Shown here piece after piece: positions 1 through 7,732 of a stretch of DNA of 64,000 bases. Below the pieces are notes generated by a model, which did no database searches, was not told the origin of the DNA, and saw nothing but the letters and a program-made list of their open reading frames with translations. Made by a program: the position numbers and the translations under genes. The DNA lies in the NCBI GenBank assembly GCA_934539295.1, contig CAKTCN010000004.1:45081-109080 (forward strand), in the 5' to 3' direction. Every line of letters begins with the position of its first letter. The first letter of the stretch is position 1. The stretch comes from an uncultured Allosphingosinicella sp. (GTDB taxonomy: Bacteria; Pseudomonadota; Alphaproteobacteria; Sphingomonadales; Sphingomonadaceae).

Positions 1-12
1 TATGCCTCGCCC

Positions 13-1164
13 ATGGCATCCTTCACCCGCACCGCCGCTCTTGCCCTGACGCTTCTTGCTGCCGCCTGTGCGCCGCGCGTGGTGACGCCGCCGACCCCGG
101 AAACCCCGACCGCTCCGCCGCCGCCGGCCACCGCGACCCAGGCGGGCGTCACTGCCGGTCCGGCGCTGCCCATGCTCACCCCGCAGGCCGCGCTCACCGC
201 ATTGCAGGCGTTCCGCATCTCCTGCCCGGCCCTGCTCAGGCGCCAGGACGCATCGGGCCTAACCCAGCCGCACGACTGGGCGCCTGCCTGCACCGCTGCA
301 TCGACATGGCCCGACGCGGACGCCGCCGCCTTCTTCCCCGCCCACTTCGAAACGGCCCGGATCGGCAATGGCGAGGCGTTCGCCACCGGCTATTTCGAAC
401 CGCAGATCCGCGGCGCACGCGTGCCTGGACCGGGTTTCGAGGTGCCGGTCTACCGCAAGCCCGCCGACCTTCTCGAAACGGATCCCACGACCGGCCAGAA
501 GAAGCGCGGCCGCCTGGACGAGAGCGGCCGGTTCGTCCCTTATTACAGCCGCGGCGAGATCCAGGACGGCGCGCTGGCGGGCAAGGAACTTGAACTCGCC
601 TGGGCGGCCGATCCGATCGAGCTCTTCTTCCTGGAAATCCAGGGTTCCGGCCGACTGCTGCTGCCGGACGGGCAGGTCATGCGCATCGGCTATGCCGGCC
701 AGAACGGCCATGCTTACACCCCGATCGGCCGTGTGATGCGGGAACGCGGCATCCTGCAGCCCGGCGGCACCTCCATGCAGCATATCGTCGCCTGGCTGCG
801 TGCCAATCCCGAGGAAGGCCGCGCGATCATGCGCGAGAATGCGTCGAACATCTTCTTCCAGGAACTGACCGGCCCCGGCCCGCTCGGCGCGCTCGGCCTG
901 CCGGTGACACCGCGCGGCACGGTTGCGGCCGACCCGGCCTTCGTGCCGCTGGGTGCGCCGGTCCTGCTCGATTTCGACCGGGACGAAGCCGACGGCTTGT
1001 GGGTGGCACAGGATACGGGCGGCGCGATCAAGGGCGCCAACCGTTTCGACACCTTCTGGGGCGCTGGCGACGAGGCAGCACGGATCGCCGGCGGCCTGCA
1101 GGGCAAGGGCAGCGCGCTGCTGCTGCTGCCGAAGGGAGTCGTGGCCCGGCACAGCGCACGCTGA
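13..1164 (+). CDS. mltA: Membrane-bound lytic murein transglycosylase A (MltA)
   Basis: Lytic transglycosylase that cleaves the MurNAc-GlcNAc bond of peptidoglycan with formation of 1,6-anhydroMurNAc. The 383-residue product begins with a lipoprotein signal (hydrophobic stretch ending in LAAAC, so Cys19 is the probable lipidated residue), followed by a Pro/Thr-rich linker and then the MltA barrel domain. The C-terminal 3D domain is recognisable from QDTGGAIKGANRFDTFWG near residue 335, which carries the Asp residues used for catalysis in the family. The start at 13 is the only one giving the lipobox. Its stop overlaps the next gene by the ATGA arrangement, so the two are probably translationally coupled. 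Confidence 0.93.
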   Translation: MASFTRTAALALTLLAAACAPRVVTPPTPETPTAPPPPATATQAGVTAGPALPMLTPQAALTALQAFRISCPALLRRQDASGLTQPHDWAPACTAASTWPDADAAAFFPAHFETARIGNGEAFATGYFEPQIRGARVPGPGFEVPVYRKPADLLETDPTTGQKKRGRLDESGRFVPYYSRGEIQDGALAGKELELAWAADPIELFFLEIQGSGRLLLPDGQVMRIGYAGQNGHAYTPIGRVMRERGILQPGGTSMQHIVAWLRANPEEGRAIMRENASNIFFQELTGPGPLGALGLPVTPRGTVAADPAFVPLGAPVLLDFDRDEADGLWVAQDTGGAIKGANRFDTFWGAGDEAARIAGGLQGKGSALLLLPKGVVARHSAR

Positions 1165-1712
1165 TGCCGCGGCGCCTGGCCCCGGACGAACAGGCCCTGT
1201 GGGCGAAGGTGGTGCAGAGCGTGCGTCCGCTCCATGCGCGCCCTGCCGCAAAGTCTGCGCCGCCGGAAGTCACGGACGAGCCCCCGCTTGCTCCGGCCAA
1301 GGCGAAGCCAGTCAAGGCACGCCAGTCCGCGCCGCGCTCCATCCCGGCCGTCACCCCGGCCCGTGCGGTGCCCGGCACCACGCTCGATGCAGGCTGGGAC
1401 CGCCGCCTCGCGCGCGGCGCGGTGCCGCCCGACATGACCATCGACCTTCACGACCATGATCTCGCCGGTGCCTATTCGCTGCTCGATGCGCGGCTGGAAC
1501 AGGGGATCGCGATGGGCGCGCGCCTGGTGCTTCTCATCACCGGCCGACCGCCGAAGGGGGAGCCTCCCGTCACCCGCGGCCGCATCCGCGCGGCGGTCGG
1601 CGACTGGCTCCATGCCTCGCGCCATGCCGGCAACATCGCCGCCGTGCGTGGCGCCCACCCGCGCCATGGCGGGGCAGGGGCGCTCTACATCGTGCTCCGG
1701 CGGCGCCGCTGA
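1164..1712 (+). CDS. Smr/MutS2-type domain protein
   Basis: A 182-residue protein whose ATG overlaps the mltA stop codon. The first ~85 residues are Pro/Ala/Lys-rich and probably disordered. The C-terminal ~95 residues form a small Smr domain, starting at the family landmark IDLHDHDLAGAY and followed by LLITGRPPKG where Smr nucleases have their glycine-rich loop. Stand-alone Smr proteins next to mltA are common in alphaproteobacteria. Smr domains are DNA/RNA endonucleases in characterised cases; activity here is inferred only. A longer upstream in-frame extension exists inside mltA but is rejected because ATG 1164 gives the normal coupled arrangement. Confidence 0.85.
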   Translation: MPRRLAPDEQALWAKVVQSVRPLHARPAAKSAPPEVTDEPPLAPAKAKPVKARQSAPRSIPAVTPARAVPGTTLDAGWDRRLARGAVPPDMTIDLHDHDLAGAYSLLDARLEQGIAMGARLVLLITGRPPKGEPPVTRGRIRAAVGDWLHASRHAGNIAAVRGAHPRHGGAGALYIVLRRRR

Positions 1713-1737
1713 GTCCGGATCACGCCGAAGAGTAGGG

Positions 1738-1942
1738 ATTCACGCGAAGGCGCAAAGGCGCGAAGCGCAATAAAGATTGGTTCGCGCTGAGGCGCGGAGG
1801 CGCGGAGGAGCCGAAGCGGCGAAGCTTCCGAGCCCCAGATGCCAGGTCATCGGTGAGGAAGGCGGGCATTCGCCCGCGCAGGTTCCTCCGCGTCTCCGCG
1901 CCAACCCCCTTCTTCTTCGCGCCTTCGCGCCTTCGCGTGAGA
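1738..1942. repeat. Nested double palindromic repeat between convergent genes
   Basis: Two inverted repeats lie one inside the other. The outer arms are 1738-1764 (core CGCGAAGGCGCAAAGGCGCG) and 1915-1941 (core CGCGCCTTCGCGCCTTCGCG). The inner arms are about 1780-1809 (core GAGGCGCGGAGGCGCGG) and 1882-1904 (core CCTCCGCGTCTCCGCGCC). The element fills the gap between smr and dapE, whose 3' ends converge here, so a transcript from either side would end in a long stem. No open frame of note is inside. Confidence 0.8.
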
Positions 1943-1944
1943 AA

Positions 1945-3075
1945 CTAAGCTAAGGCCCCCTCAATCACCCGCGCATAGATGCGGGTCAGCGCCCGGATAT
2001 CCTCCACCGCGGCCGCTTCGTCCAGCTTGTGCATGGTGGCGTTCGGCAGGCCGAAATCGACCACCGGGCACAGCTTGATCAGGAAGCGCCCATCGGATGT
2101 GCCGCCGCTGGTCGACAGTTCCGGCGTCACGCCCGTCTCCGCCTCGATCGCGCTGGTCAGGATGTCGTACAGCTTGCCCGCAGGGGTCAGGAACGCCTCG
2201 CCCGACACGATCCCCGTCACCGTCGCACCCGGCGCTTCCGCCTCCACCGTTCGGCGCACCAGATCGATGAGATCCTCGCCCCGATGCTCGTTGTTGAAGC
2301 GGATGTTGAGCCGTGCGCGCGCTTCGCCGGGAATGACATTGCCGGCCGGGTTCGCCGTCTCCACGTCCGTGACCTCCAGGTTGGACGCCTGGAACTGCGC
2401 ATTGCCTTCGTCCAGCACCAGCGCATCCAGCGCGGTCAGCACCCGACCCAGCTTCGAGATCGGATTGTCCGCACGATGGGGGTAGGCGACATGGCCCTGC
2501 ACGCCGGGGATGGTGATCCACATGTTCACCGAACCGCGCCGGCCGATCTTGACCATGTCGCCGAGCCGCCCGACCGAGGTTGGCTCGCCGATCAGGATCA
2601 TGTCCGGCCGGACATTGTTCGCCTCCATCCACTCCATGATGCGCGGCGTTCCGTATGTGGCGGGGCCTTCCTCGTCGCCGGTGATGAGGAAGCTGATCGT
2701 TCCGCCATCCTGCGGCACCTGCGCCGCGGCGGCGGCGAAGCAGGCGATCGCGCTCTTCATGTCCACCGCCCCGCGCCCATAGAGCAACTCGCCCCGCACC
2801 TCCGGCGTGAACGGATCGCTCGTCCAGCCCGGTCCCGGCGGCACCACGTCGAGGTGCCCGGCAAAGCCGAAATGCGGGCCCCCGCTGCCGCGTATCGCCA
2901 CCATATTCTCGACCGGCCCGTCCGGTGCCTCGCCCAGGACGAAGCGGTGGACGGTAAAGCCGATCGGCTCGAGCGCCGCCTCCAGCACGTCGAACACCGC
3001 GCCGCTGGCGGGGGTGATGCTGGGGCAGGCGATCAGGCGCGCGGCGAGATCGACGGGGTCGATTGCGTGGGTCAT
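1945..3075 (-). CDS. dapE: Succinyl-diaminopimelate desuccinylase
   Basis: M20-family zinc hydrolase that converts N-succinyl-LL-2,6-diaminopimelate to LL-diaminopimelate in lysine and peptidoglycan synthesis. The 376-residue product has the metal-binding motifs GFAGHLDVVPPG, YGRGAVDMKS, ITGDEEGPA and the C-terminal ATMHKLDEAA. I chose the ATG at 3075 (MTHAIDPVDLAARLIACPS), which matches the family N-terminus. The frame stays open to 3141, but that extension would run into the divergent cupin gene. Only 22 bp separate this start from that of the divergent cupin gene. Confidence 0.95.
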   Translation of the reverse strand: MTHAIDPVDLAARLIACPSITPASGAVFDVLEAALEPIGFTVHRFVLGEAPDGPVENMVAIRGSGGPHFGFAGHLDVVPPGPGWTSDPFTPEVRGELLYGRGAVDMKSAIACFAAAAAQVPQDGGTISFLITGDEEGPATYGTPRIMEWMEANNVRPDMILIGEPTSVGRLGDMVKIGRRGSVNMWITIPGVQGHVAYPHRADNPISKLGRVLTALDALVLDEGNAQFQASNLEVTDVETANPAGNVIPGEARARLNIRFNNEHRGEDLIDLVRRTVEAEAPGATVTGIVSGEAFLTPAGKLYDILTSAIEAETGVTPELSTSGGTSDGRFLIKLCPVVDFGLPNATMHKLDEAAAVEDIRALTRIYARVIEGALA

Positions 3076-3097
3076 GGCATCCGGCCTAGCAAGGGCC

Positions 3098-3544
3098 ATG
3101 CCCAAGATCGACCTCCAAAGCATCCCGCGGACCAATCGCACCGGCTACCCCGCGCCTTTTGATGAGGCGGTGCAGGGCCGCTGGTACCGTCGTCTCGCCC
3201 CCGCCACAGGTCTCACCGATTTCGGAGCGAGCCATGTCGTCCTGAAGCCCGGCGCTTGGTCGTCGCAGCGCCACTGGCATGTCGGCGAGGACGAGTTCCT
3301 GGTGATGGTGTCGGGGGAGGCAGTGCTTGTCGATGACGAGGGCGAGCACGTCCTAAGGGCAGGGGACTGCGCGGCGTTTCCGAAGAATGATGGCAACGGC
3401 CATCACCTCGTCAACCGCAGCGATGCCGACTGCATGTTCGTGGTGGTAGGCGGCGGCACCAACCAGGGCGGCACCTATTCCGACATCGACATGAAGTTCG
3501 AGGCGGACGGCACCTACGTCCACAAGGACGGCACGCCTTACTGA
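3098..3544 (+). CDS. Cupin domain protein
   Basis: A 148-residue single-domain cupin. Cupin motif 1 is visible at SSQRHWHVGEDEFLVMVSGE (His, His, Glu metal ligands) and motif 2 at the GDCAAFPKNDGNGHHLVN stretch. The N-terminus MPKIDLQSIPRTNRTGY is the one expected for this sphingomonad-type cupin, so the start at 3098 is favoured over the ATG at 3074. Substrate unknown: such proteins may be metal-dependent isomerases, dioxygenases or sugar-binding proteins. It is divergent from dapE, and a palindromic repeat follows its stop codon. Confidence 0.85.
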   Translation: MPKIDLQSIPRTNRTGYPAPFDEAVQGRWYRRLAPATGLTDFGASHVVLKPGAWSSQRHWHVGEDEFLVMVSGEAVLVDDEGEHVLRAGDCAAFPKNDGNGHHLVNRSDADCMFVVVGGGTNQGGTYSDIDMKFEADGTYVHKDGTPY

Positions 3545-3554
3545 CCCGCCCTCC

Positions 3555-3636
3555 GTCATTGCGAGGAGCGTAGCGACGAAGCAATCCAGCGGGTCTCCGA
3601 GGCCGGTCTGGATTGCTTCGCTACGCTCGCAATGGC
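3555..3636. repeat. Palindromic repeat, GTCATTGCGAGGAG family, copy 1
   Basis: An imperfect palindrome of ~82 bp. The left arm starts GTCATTGCGAGGAGCGTAGC and ends in AAGCAATCCAG; the right arm, CTGGATTGCTTCGCTACGCT, mirrors it. It fills the space between the convergent cupin and GST genes and can act as a bidirectional terminator. A second copy lies at 8112-8207. Confidence 0.88.
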
Positions 3637-3643
3637 GATTGGG

Positions 3644-4309
3644 TCAGACGGCCGGCGTCTCATATTGTTCGATCACCCAGGGCTCGTCCTGCGCTGCGCT
3701 GATCCATTCCTGCATCCATGGATGGGCCAGGATCGTCTCCATGTAAGCGGCGGCGAAACGCGGGACGGGGATCTGGTAGGTCACGAAGCGTGTGACCACC
3801 GGCGCGAACATGATGTCGACCGCGCCGAAATTGCCGAACAGATATGGCCCGCCCGATCCGTGCCGCGCGCGCGCCTGTGCCCATAATTCGATGATGCGGA
3901 TGATCTCGGCCGTGACCGCGGGCGAGGGCGTGAAGCCGGGGAACTGCTTGCGCACGTTCATCGAACATTCGCGGCGCAGGCTGGGATATCCCGAATGCAT
4001 TTCCGCTGCCATCGACCGCGCCATGCCGCGCGCGGCGAGGTCTTCGGGCCAGTAGCGCTTGTCGTCCGTCCGGTCCGCCAGCCACTCGACGATGGCCAGG
4101 CTGTCCCAGATCACCGTCTTGTCATCCCACAGCACCGGTACCTTGCCACCCGATGGCGCGAACTCGTCGCCTTGCTGCGCCTTGTCCCATTCCTCGCCGT
4201 AGAGCGGGACGGTGATTTCCTCGAACAAAAGTCCCGACTGCTTCACCGCCAGCCAACCGCGCAGCGACCAGGAGGAATAGGCCTTGTTGCCGATGATGAG
4301 CTTGAGCAT
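3644..4309 (-). CDS. Glutathione S-transferase family protein
   Basis: A 221-residue protein with a thioredoxin-fold GST N-terminal domain (MLKLIIGNKAYSSWSLRGWL, with the Ser/Tyr region where glutathione is activated) and the cis-Pro/Glu-Ser pocket at GGKVPVLWDDKTVIWDSLAI. The helical C-terminal domain follows from about residue 90. The overall form resembles the maleylacetoacetate isomerase/zeta-like group, but the substrate cannot be assigned. The ATG at 4309 gives the canonical N-terminus. It lies upstream of engB in the opposite part of a minus-strand series and is probably transcribed alone. Confidence 0.88.
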   Translation of the reverse strand: MLKLIIGNKAYSSWSLRGWLAVKQSGLLFEEITVPLYGEEWDKAQQGDEFAPSGGKVPVLWDDKTVIWDSLAIVEWLADRTDDKRYWPEDLAARGMARSMAAEMHSGYPSLRRECSMNVRKQFPGFTPSPAVTAEIIRIIELWAQARARHGSGGPYLFGNFGAVDIMFAPVVTRFVTYQIPVPRFAAAYMETILAHPWMQEWISAAQDEPWVIEQYETPAV

Positions 4310-4435
4310 GCGGTCTCCGGGCTTCGCGTCCTTGGGCCACGCCCTTTAGTCGTTCGCCCCGCGCGAAGTCGAGGGGCGCTCACGAGGACTCACTGCCACG
4401 CTCCCGGCGTCGCCCGGGACGAACGATGCTCGTGG

Positions 4436-5092
4436 CTACGAAACCGCCTCGATCACCGCGCGGCGCAGGGCTTCCATGCCCATCCCTGTCTCGCTCGACG
4501 TGGCGATGATGTCGGGATGCGCCGCCGGATGCTTGCGGGCCTCTTCCTGCGTGGCGTGGGTCACGTCGGCCAGGTCGCTGGCCTTGATCTTGTCTGCCTT
4601 GGTGAGGACCAGGCGATAGCTTACCGCCGCCTCGTCCAGCATCTTCAGGATATCGCGGTCGACATCCTTGATGCCGTGCCGGCTGTCGATCAGCACCAGC
4701 GCGCGCTTCAGCACCTGCCGCCCGCGCAGATAATCGTTCACCAGGTAGCGCCACTTGCGTACCACGTCCTTGGGCGCCTTGGCGAAGCCATAGCCGGGCA
4801 TGTCCACCAGCCTGAACCGCAGCGGCTGGCCGATGTCGAAGAAGTTCAGCTCCTGCGTGCGCCCCGGCGTGTTGGACGTGCGCGCCAGATCGCGGCGGTT
4901 GGTCAGCTTGTTGAGCAGGGACGACTTGCCCACGTTCGACCGCCCGGCGAAGGCGATCTCGTTCACCTCCGGATCGGGCAGGAAGTCGAGCGACGGCGCG
5001 GACTTCAGGAAAGCCATCGGCCCGGAGAAGAGCTTGCGCGCTTCCTCGTCCAGCGCCGCGATGGCGTCCAGGTCCGCGCCGTCCTCGCTCAC
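4436..5092 (-). CDS. engB: Ribosome biogenesis GTP-binding protein EngB (YihA/YsxC)
   Basis: An essential TRAFAC-class GTPase needed for late assembly of the 50S ribosomal subunit. All G motifs are visible in the 218-residue product: G1 GRSNVGKSSL, G2 SNTPGRT, G3 DMPG, G4 TKAD and G5 TSS. The start codon overlaps the yidC stop by four bases (ATGA), placing it last in the rpmH-rnpA-yidD-yidC-engB series. This order is conserved in alphaproteobacteria and suggests a single growth-rate-controlled transcript. Confidence 0.97.
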   Translation of the reverse strand: MSEDGADLDAIAALDEEARKLFSGPMAFLKSAPSLDFLPDPEVNEIAFAGRSNVGKSSLLNKLTNRRDLARTSNTPGRTQELNFFDIGQPLRFRLVDMPGYGFAKAPKDVVRKWRYLVNDYLRGRQVLKRALVLIDSRHGIKDVDRDILKMLDEAAVSYRLVLTKADKIKASDLADVTHATQEEARKHPAAHPDIIATSSETGMGMEALRRAVIEAVS

Positions 5093-6804
5093 TTGGCGGC
5101 CTTCTCGGCTGCGGCAGCCGCCTTCATGCCGGGATGACGGCTATACAGCCACTTCTGCTGCAGGATGGTGAGGATGTTGTTGGTCGCCCAGTAGAGCTGC
5201 AGGCCCGCCGCAAACGGCGCCATGATGAACATCAGGATCCACGGCATCAGGCCGAACACCTGGCGCTGCACCGGATCGGTGGGCGGCGGGTTGAGCTTGA
5301 AGCTGAGATACTGGGTGATGCCGACCAGGATCGGCAGCACGCCGATCGCCAGGAACGAAGGCGGCGTGAACGGCAGGAAACCGAACAGGTTGACCGGCGT
5401 CATCGGGTCCGGCGCGGCCAGATCCTTGATCCACAGGGCGAACGGCTGGTGCCGCATCTCCACCGCGACCATCAGCACCTTGTAGAGCGCGTAGAAGATC
5501 GGGATCTGGATCAGGATGGGAAGGCAGCCCGCCAGCGGATTGACCTTCTCCTCCTTGTACAGCTTCAGCATTTCCTGCTGCAGCTTGGCGCGGTCGTCCT
5601 TGTAGCGTTCCTGCAGCTCCTTCATCTTGGGCTGCACCACGCGCATGCCGGCCATGGACGCGAACTGCTTCTGCGCGATCGGGAACAGCAGCAGGCGGAC
5701 GATGACCACCAGCAGGATGATCGCCACGCCGAAATTGCGCGTCACGTCGAACAGGAAGTTCAGCAGCGCGAAGATCGGCTTCATGAACCATTCGAACCAG
5801 CCCCAGTCGATCGCCTTGTCGAAGCGGGCGATGCCGGCATCGGTGTAGCGGTCGAGCAGGCGGATTTCCTTCGCGCCCGCGAACAGGCGCGACGTGTAGC
5901 GGCTGGCGCTGCCCGGGCCGACGATCGTCGACTCGGGCGTGATGTCCGCCTGGAAACCGCCCCCCGGCGTCGGCCGGAACGCGGCCTCTGCACCGCCGCT
6001 CTGCGCCGGGATAACTGCGGTCAGCCAATATTTGTCGCCGAAGCCCAGCCAGCCGCCGGTGGTGGAAAAGAGCTGCTGCCCTTCCTCGGCCACCGTTTCA
6101 TAATCCCAATCGTAATTGGCGCTGCCGTTGAACACGCCGACCGGGCCGACATGGCTGGTCCAGCTCGACGCGTCGGCCGACTTGGTGGAACGGTTGATCA
6201 GGCTGTAGGGGCGTGCCGCAATCGGCGCGCCGCTGCGGTTCTCCACCGTCTGCTCGGCCGTGAACATGTATCCGTCATCGACCGACAGGCGAATGACGAA
6301 TCGCTGCCCGCCGCCATTGTCCCAGCTCAGCGTCACGGGCGTCGCCTGCGTCAGCCGTGTGCCGCTCGCCTGCCAGACGGTGTCGGGGGCGGGGAGGGCG
6401 AGGCCCTGTCCGGTCCAGCCGAAGTTCGCGAAATAGGCGCCCGACGCGCCGCTCGGGGACAGCAGGCGGATCGGCCCGCTATCGTCGGCCAGCGTCTCGG
6501 TCTGCGTGGTCAGCAGCAGGTCGTCGATCCGCGCGCCCTTGAGGTTGATCGATCCCGACAGGCGCGGCGTCTCGATCGCCACGCGCGGCGTCTCGCCCAG
6601 CACGATCTCGCGGTTGCGCAGGGCGGCGGGCGTATCTACGGCCGGATCGGCACCGGGCTGCGCGGTCGCGACCGTCTTGCCCTTCTCGACCTTCACCGTC
6701 GGCTCCTGCGCCGTCGGAAAATACTTGTCGGATACCGCGGTCCAGCCAAGCAGGACGAGCACGGACAGCACGATCGCCAGGAGCATGTTGCGCTGGTCGG
6801 TCAC
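5089..6804 (-). CDS. yidC: Membrane protein insertase YidC
   Basis: A 571-residue inner-membrane insertase that works with Sec or alone to insert and fold membrane proteins. It shows the Gram-negative layout: an N-terminal signal anchor (residues ~7-25), a large periplasmic beta-sandwich domain (~60-350), then the conserved five-helix core with the cytoplasmic loop MAGMRVVQPKMKELQERYKD and the LAGCLPILIQIPIFYALYKV helix. The C-terminal tail is Ala/Lys-rich, as usual. It lies 13 nt downstream of yidD and overlaps engB. Confidence 0.98.
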   Translation of the reverse strand: MTDQRNMLLAIVLSVLVLLGWTAVSDKYFPTAQEPTVKVEKGKTVATAQPGADPAVDTPAALRNREIVLGETPRVAIETPRLSGSINLKGARIDDLLLTTQTETLADDSGPIRLLSPSGASGAYFANFGWTGQGLALPAPDTVWQASGTRLTQATPVTLSWDNGGGQRFVIRLSVDDGYMFTAEQTVENRSGAPIAARPYSLINRSTKSADASSWTSHVGPVGVFNGSANYDWDYETVAEEGQQLFSTTGGWLGFGDKYWLTAVIPAQSGGAEAAFRPTPGGGFQADITPESTIVGPGSASRYTSRLFAGAKEIRLLDRYTDAGIARFDKAIDWGWFEWFMKPIFALLNFLFDVTRNFGVAIILLVVIVRLLLFPIAQKQFASMAGMRVVQPKMKELQERYKDDRAKLQQEMLKLYKEEKVNPLAGCLPILIQIPIFYALYKVLMVAVEMRHQPFALWIKDLAAPDPMTPVNLFGFLPFTPPSFLAIGVLPILVGITQYLSFKLNPPPTDPVQRQVFGLMPWILMFIMAPFAAGLQLYWATNNILTILQQKWLYSRHPGMKAAAAAEKAAK

Positions 6805-6817
6805 TTAAGGTTCCCCC

Positions 6818-7030
6818 TTACGGTACAGGATCATAGCCATGTCCCCCCCAGGGGTGGCATCGGCACATGCGGCGCGCGGCAAGCCACGCGCCTTTCAGAG
6901 CCCCATAGCGCCCCAATGCCTCGATTGCATAGGCGGAGCAGGACGGCGCATAGCGGCAGGATGGCGGAAGAATGAGCGAAGGCCCCCACTGCCAGGCCTT
7001 CGCGACCAGGATGAGAGCGCGGGCGATCAC
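6818..7030 (-). CDS. yidD: Membrane protein insertion efficiency factor YidD
   Basis: A 70-residue protein of the YidD family, which assists YidC/Sec-dependent membrane insertion. Landmarks are [15 protein letters not shown] and [18 protein letters not shown], with the conserved cysteines and the GG-GYDPVP end. Translation starts with GTG at 7030, which overlaps the rnpA stop codon (GTGA), so it is expected to be coupled to rnpA. It sits between rnpA and yidC, as in most proteobacteria. Confidence 0.95.
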   Translation of the reverse strand: MIARALILVAKAWQWGPSLILPPSCRYAPSCSAYAIEALGRYGALKGAWLAARRMCRCHPWGGHGYDPVP

Positions 7031-7650
7031 GCGGCATCGCCCCCACCACCCGTCCGGCCCGCGCCCGTAGAAGCCGGCCTGTTCCTAGACCGATCGCCGG
7101 GCGCAGGCCGCCCGGACGTGGAGTTCGGAATCTTGCGAAGCGCCTTGCGCAATTCCTCGCGCAGCAGCGAGAAGTCCCGCTCCACTCCGCCGGCACGCCC
7201 GATCAATATATGGTCCGAACCTTCGAACCCACCTTCGGGCAGCAGCTCCCGCGCTAGCGCGCGAAAGCGCCGCTTCATGCGGTTGCGGACAACGGCGCCG
7301 CCGATCTTCTTGGTGACGGTAATGCCGATGCGCATGGCGGGATCCCCGTCCTCACGCGCACGCACGAGCAGGACAAAGCCGGGCATGGGTGCCCGCTTGC
7401 CCTGATTCGCTGCCAGGAAATCGGCCCTGCGGCCGATCGTCCCGATGGAAGTGGTGCTGTCGCTCAGGCCGACCGAAATCAGGCCGCCCGAGTTCAGGCC
7501 GCCCGAGTTCAGGCCGACAGGGACTTGCGGCCGCGTGCGCGGCGCGCTGCCAGGACCTTGCGGCCGCCGACGGTCGCCGTGCGTGCCCGGAAGCCGTGAC
7601 GCCGCTTGCGCACGAGATTGCTCGGCTGGAAGGTGCGCTTCATCGCTCAT
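7027..7650 (-). CDS. rnpA: Ribonuclease P protein component, probably with rpmH nested in its 5' part
   Basis: Protein subunit of RNase P, which matures tRNA 5' ends. The conserved body starts at [13 protein letters not shown] and contains the RNR signature [16 protein letters not shown]. Between the rpmH stop and RRADFL this frame has no ATG, GTG or TTG. The next internal ATG (MPGFVLLV) would delete the conserved N-terminal segment. The frame remains open through the whole of rpmH to an ATG at 7650, only 7 nt before the rpmH ATG, giving 207 residues with a ~73-residue extension. This is the layout described for Thermus RnpA. Alternatives are a CTG or ATT start near 7455-7510. A variable Gly-rich C-terminal tail runs up to yidD. 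Confidence 0.85.
   Translation of the reverse strand: MSDEAHLPAEQSRAQAASRLPGTHGDRRRPQGPGSAPRTRPQVPVGLNSGGLNSGGLISVGLSDSTTSIGTIGRRADFLAANQGKRAPMPGFVLLVRAREDGDPAMRIGITVTKKIGGAVVRNRMKRRFRALARELLPEGGFEGSDHILIGRAGGVERDFSLLREELRKALRKIPNSTSGRPAPGDRSRNRPASTGAGRTGGGGDAA
7456..7515 (-). repeat. Four 15-bp tandem units at the rpmH/rnpA junction
   Basis: Read on the minus strand, the units are GGCCTGAACTCGGGC twice, followed by two degenerate copies (GGCCTGATTTCGGTC, GGCCTGAGCGACAGC). The TGA of the first unit is the rpmH stop codon. Because 15 is a multiple of three, the array adds repeated GLNSG-like pentapeptides to the rnpA frame without breaking it. Confidence 0.85.
7509..7643 (-). CDS. rpmH: 50S ribosomal protein L34
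   Basis: A 44-residue, strongly basic ribosomal protein, too short to stand out by length. The product begins [20 protein letters not shown], continues with [15 protein letters not shown] and ends GRKSLSA, which is a textbook L34. GAGG lies about 8 nt before the ATG. The whole gene lies within the other reading frame that continues into rnpA, and its stop codon is part of a short tandem repeat. Confidence 0.98.
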   Translation of the reverse strand: MKRTFQPSNLVRKRRHGFRARTATVGGRKVLAARRARGRKSLSA

Positions 7651-7655
7651 ACCTC
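7651..7655 (-). promoter_or_regulatory. rpmH: Ribosome-binding site shared by rpmH and the nested rnpA start
   Basis: On the minus strand GAGGT is followed immediately by ATGAGCG and then ATG. The GAGG core has ideal spacing (8 nt) for the rpmH ATG at 7643 but almost none for the rnpA-frame ATG at 7650. If both are used, L34 should be made in large excess over RnpA, which fits cellular need. This is inference from spacing only. Confidence 0.6.
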
Positions 7656-7732
7656 GATAATCAGAATGAAAAGGGCCGCCCCTTGAGAGAGCGACCGCGT
7701 TGACGGGCCGATAGGCAAGGCGTTCGCCAGAG

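Noticed and set aside
259..1251. Long antisense frame over mltA (and many similar frames elsewhere)
   Set aside because: High-GC shadow frame: Arg/Ala-rich, no domain, fully overlapped by a well-identified gene.
1738..1942. CRISPR-like array
   Set aside because: The repeated words are inverted arms, not regularly spaced direct repeats with spacers.
4338..4435. Possible further copy of the GTCGAGCGAAGTCGAGA palindrome between GST and engB
   Set aside because: Only fragments (CGCGAAGTCGAGGGG, GGGACGAACGATG) resemble the family; arms do not pair convincingly.
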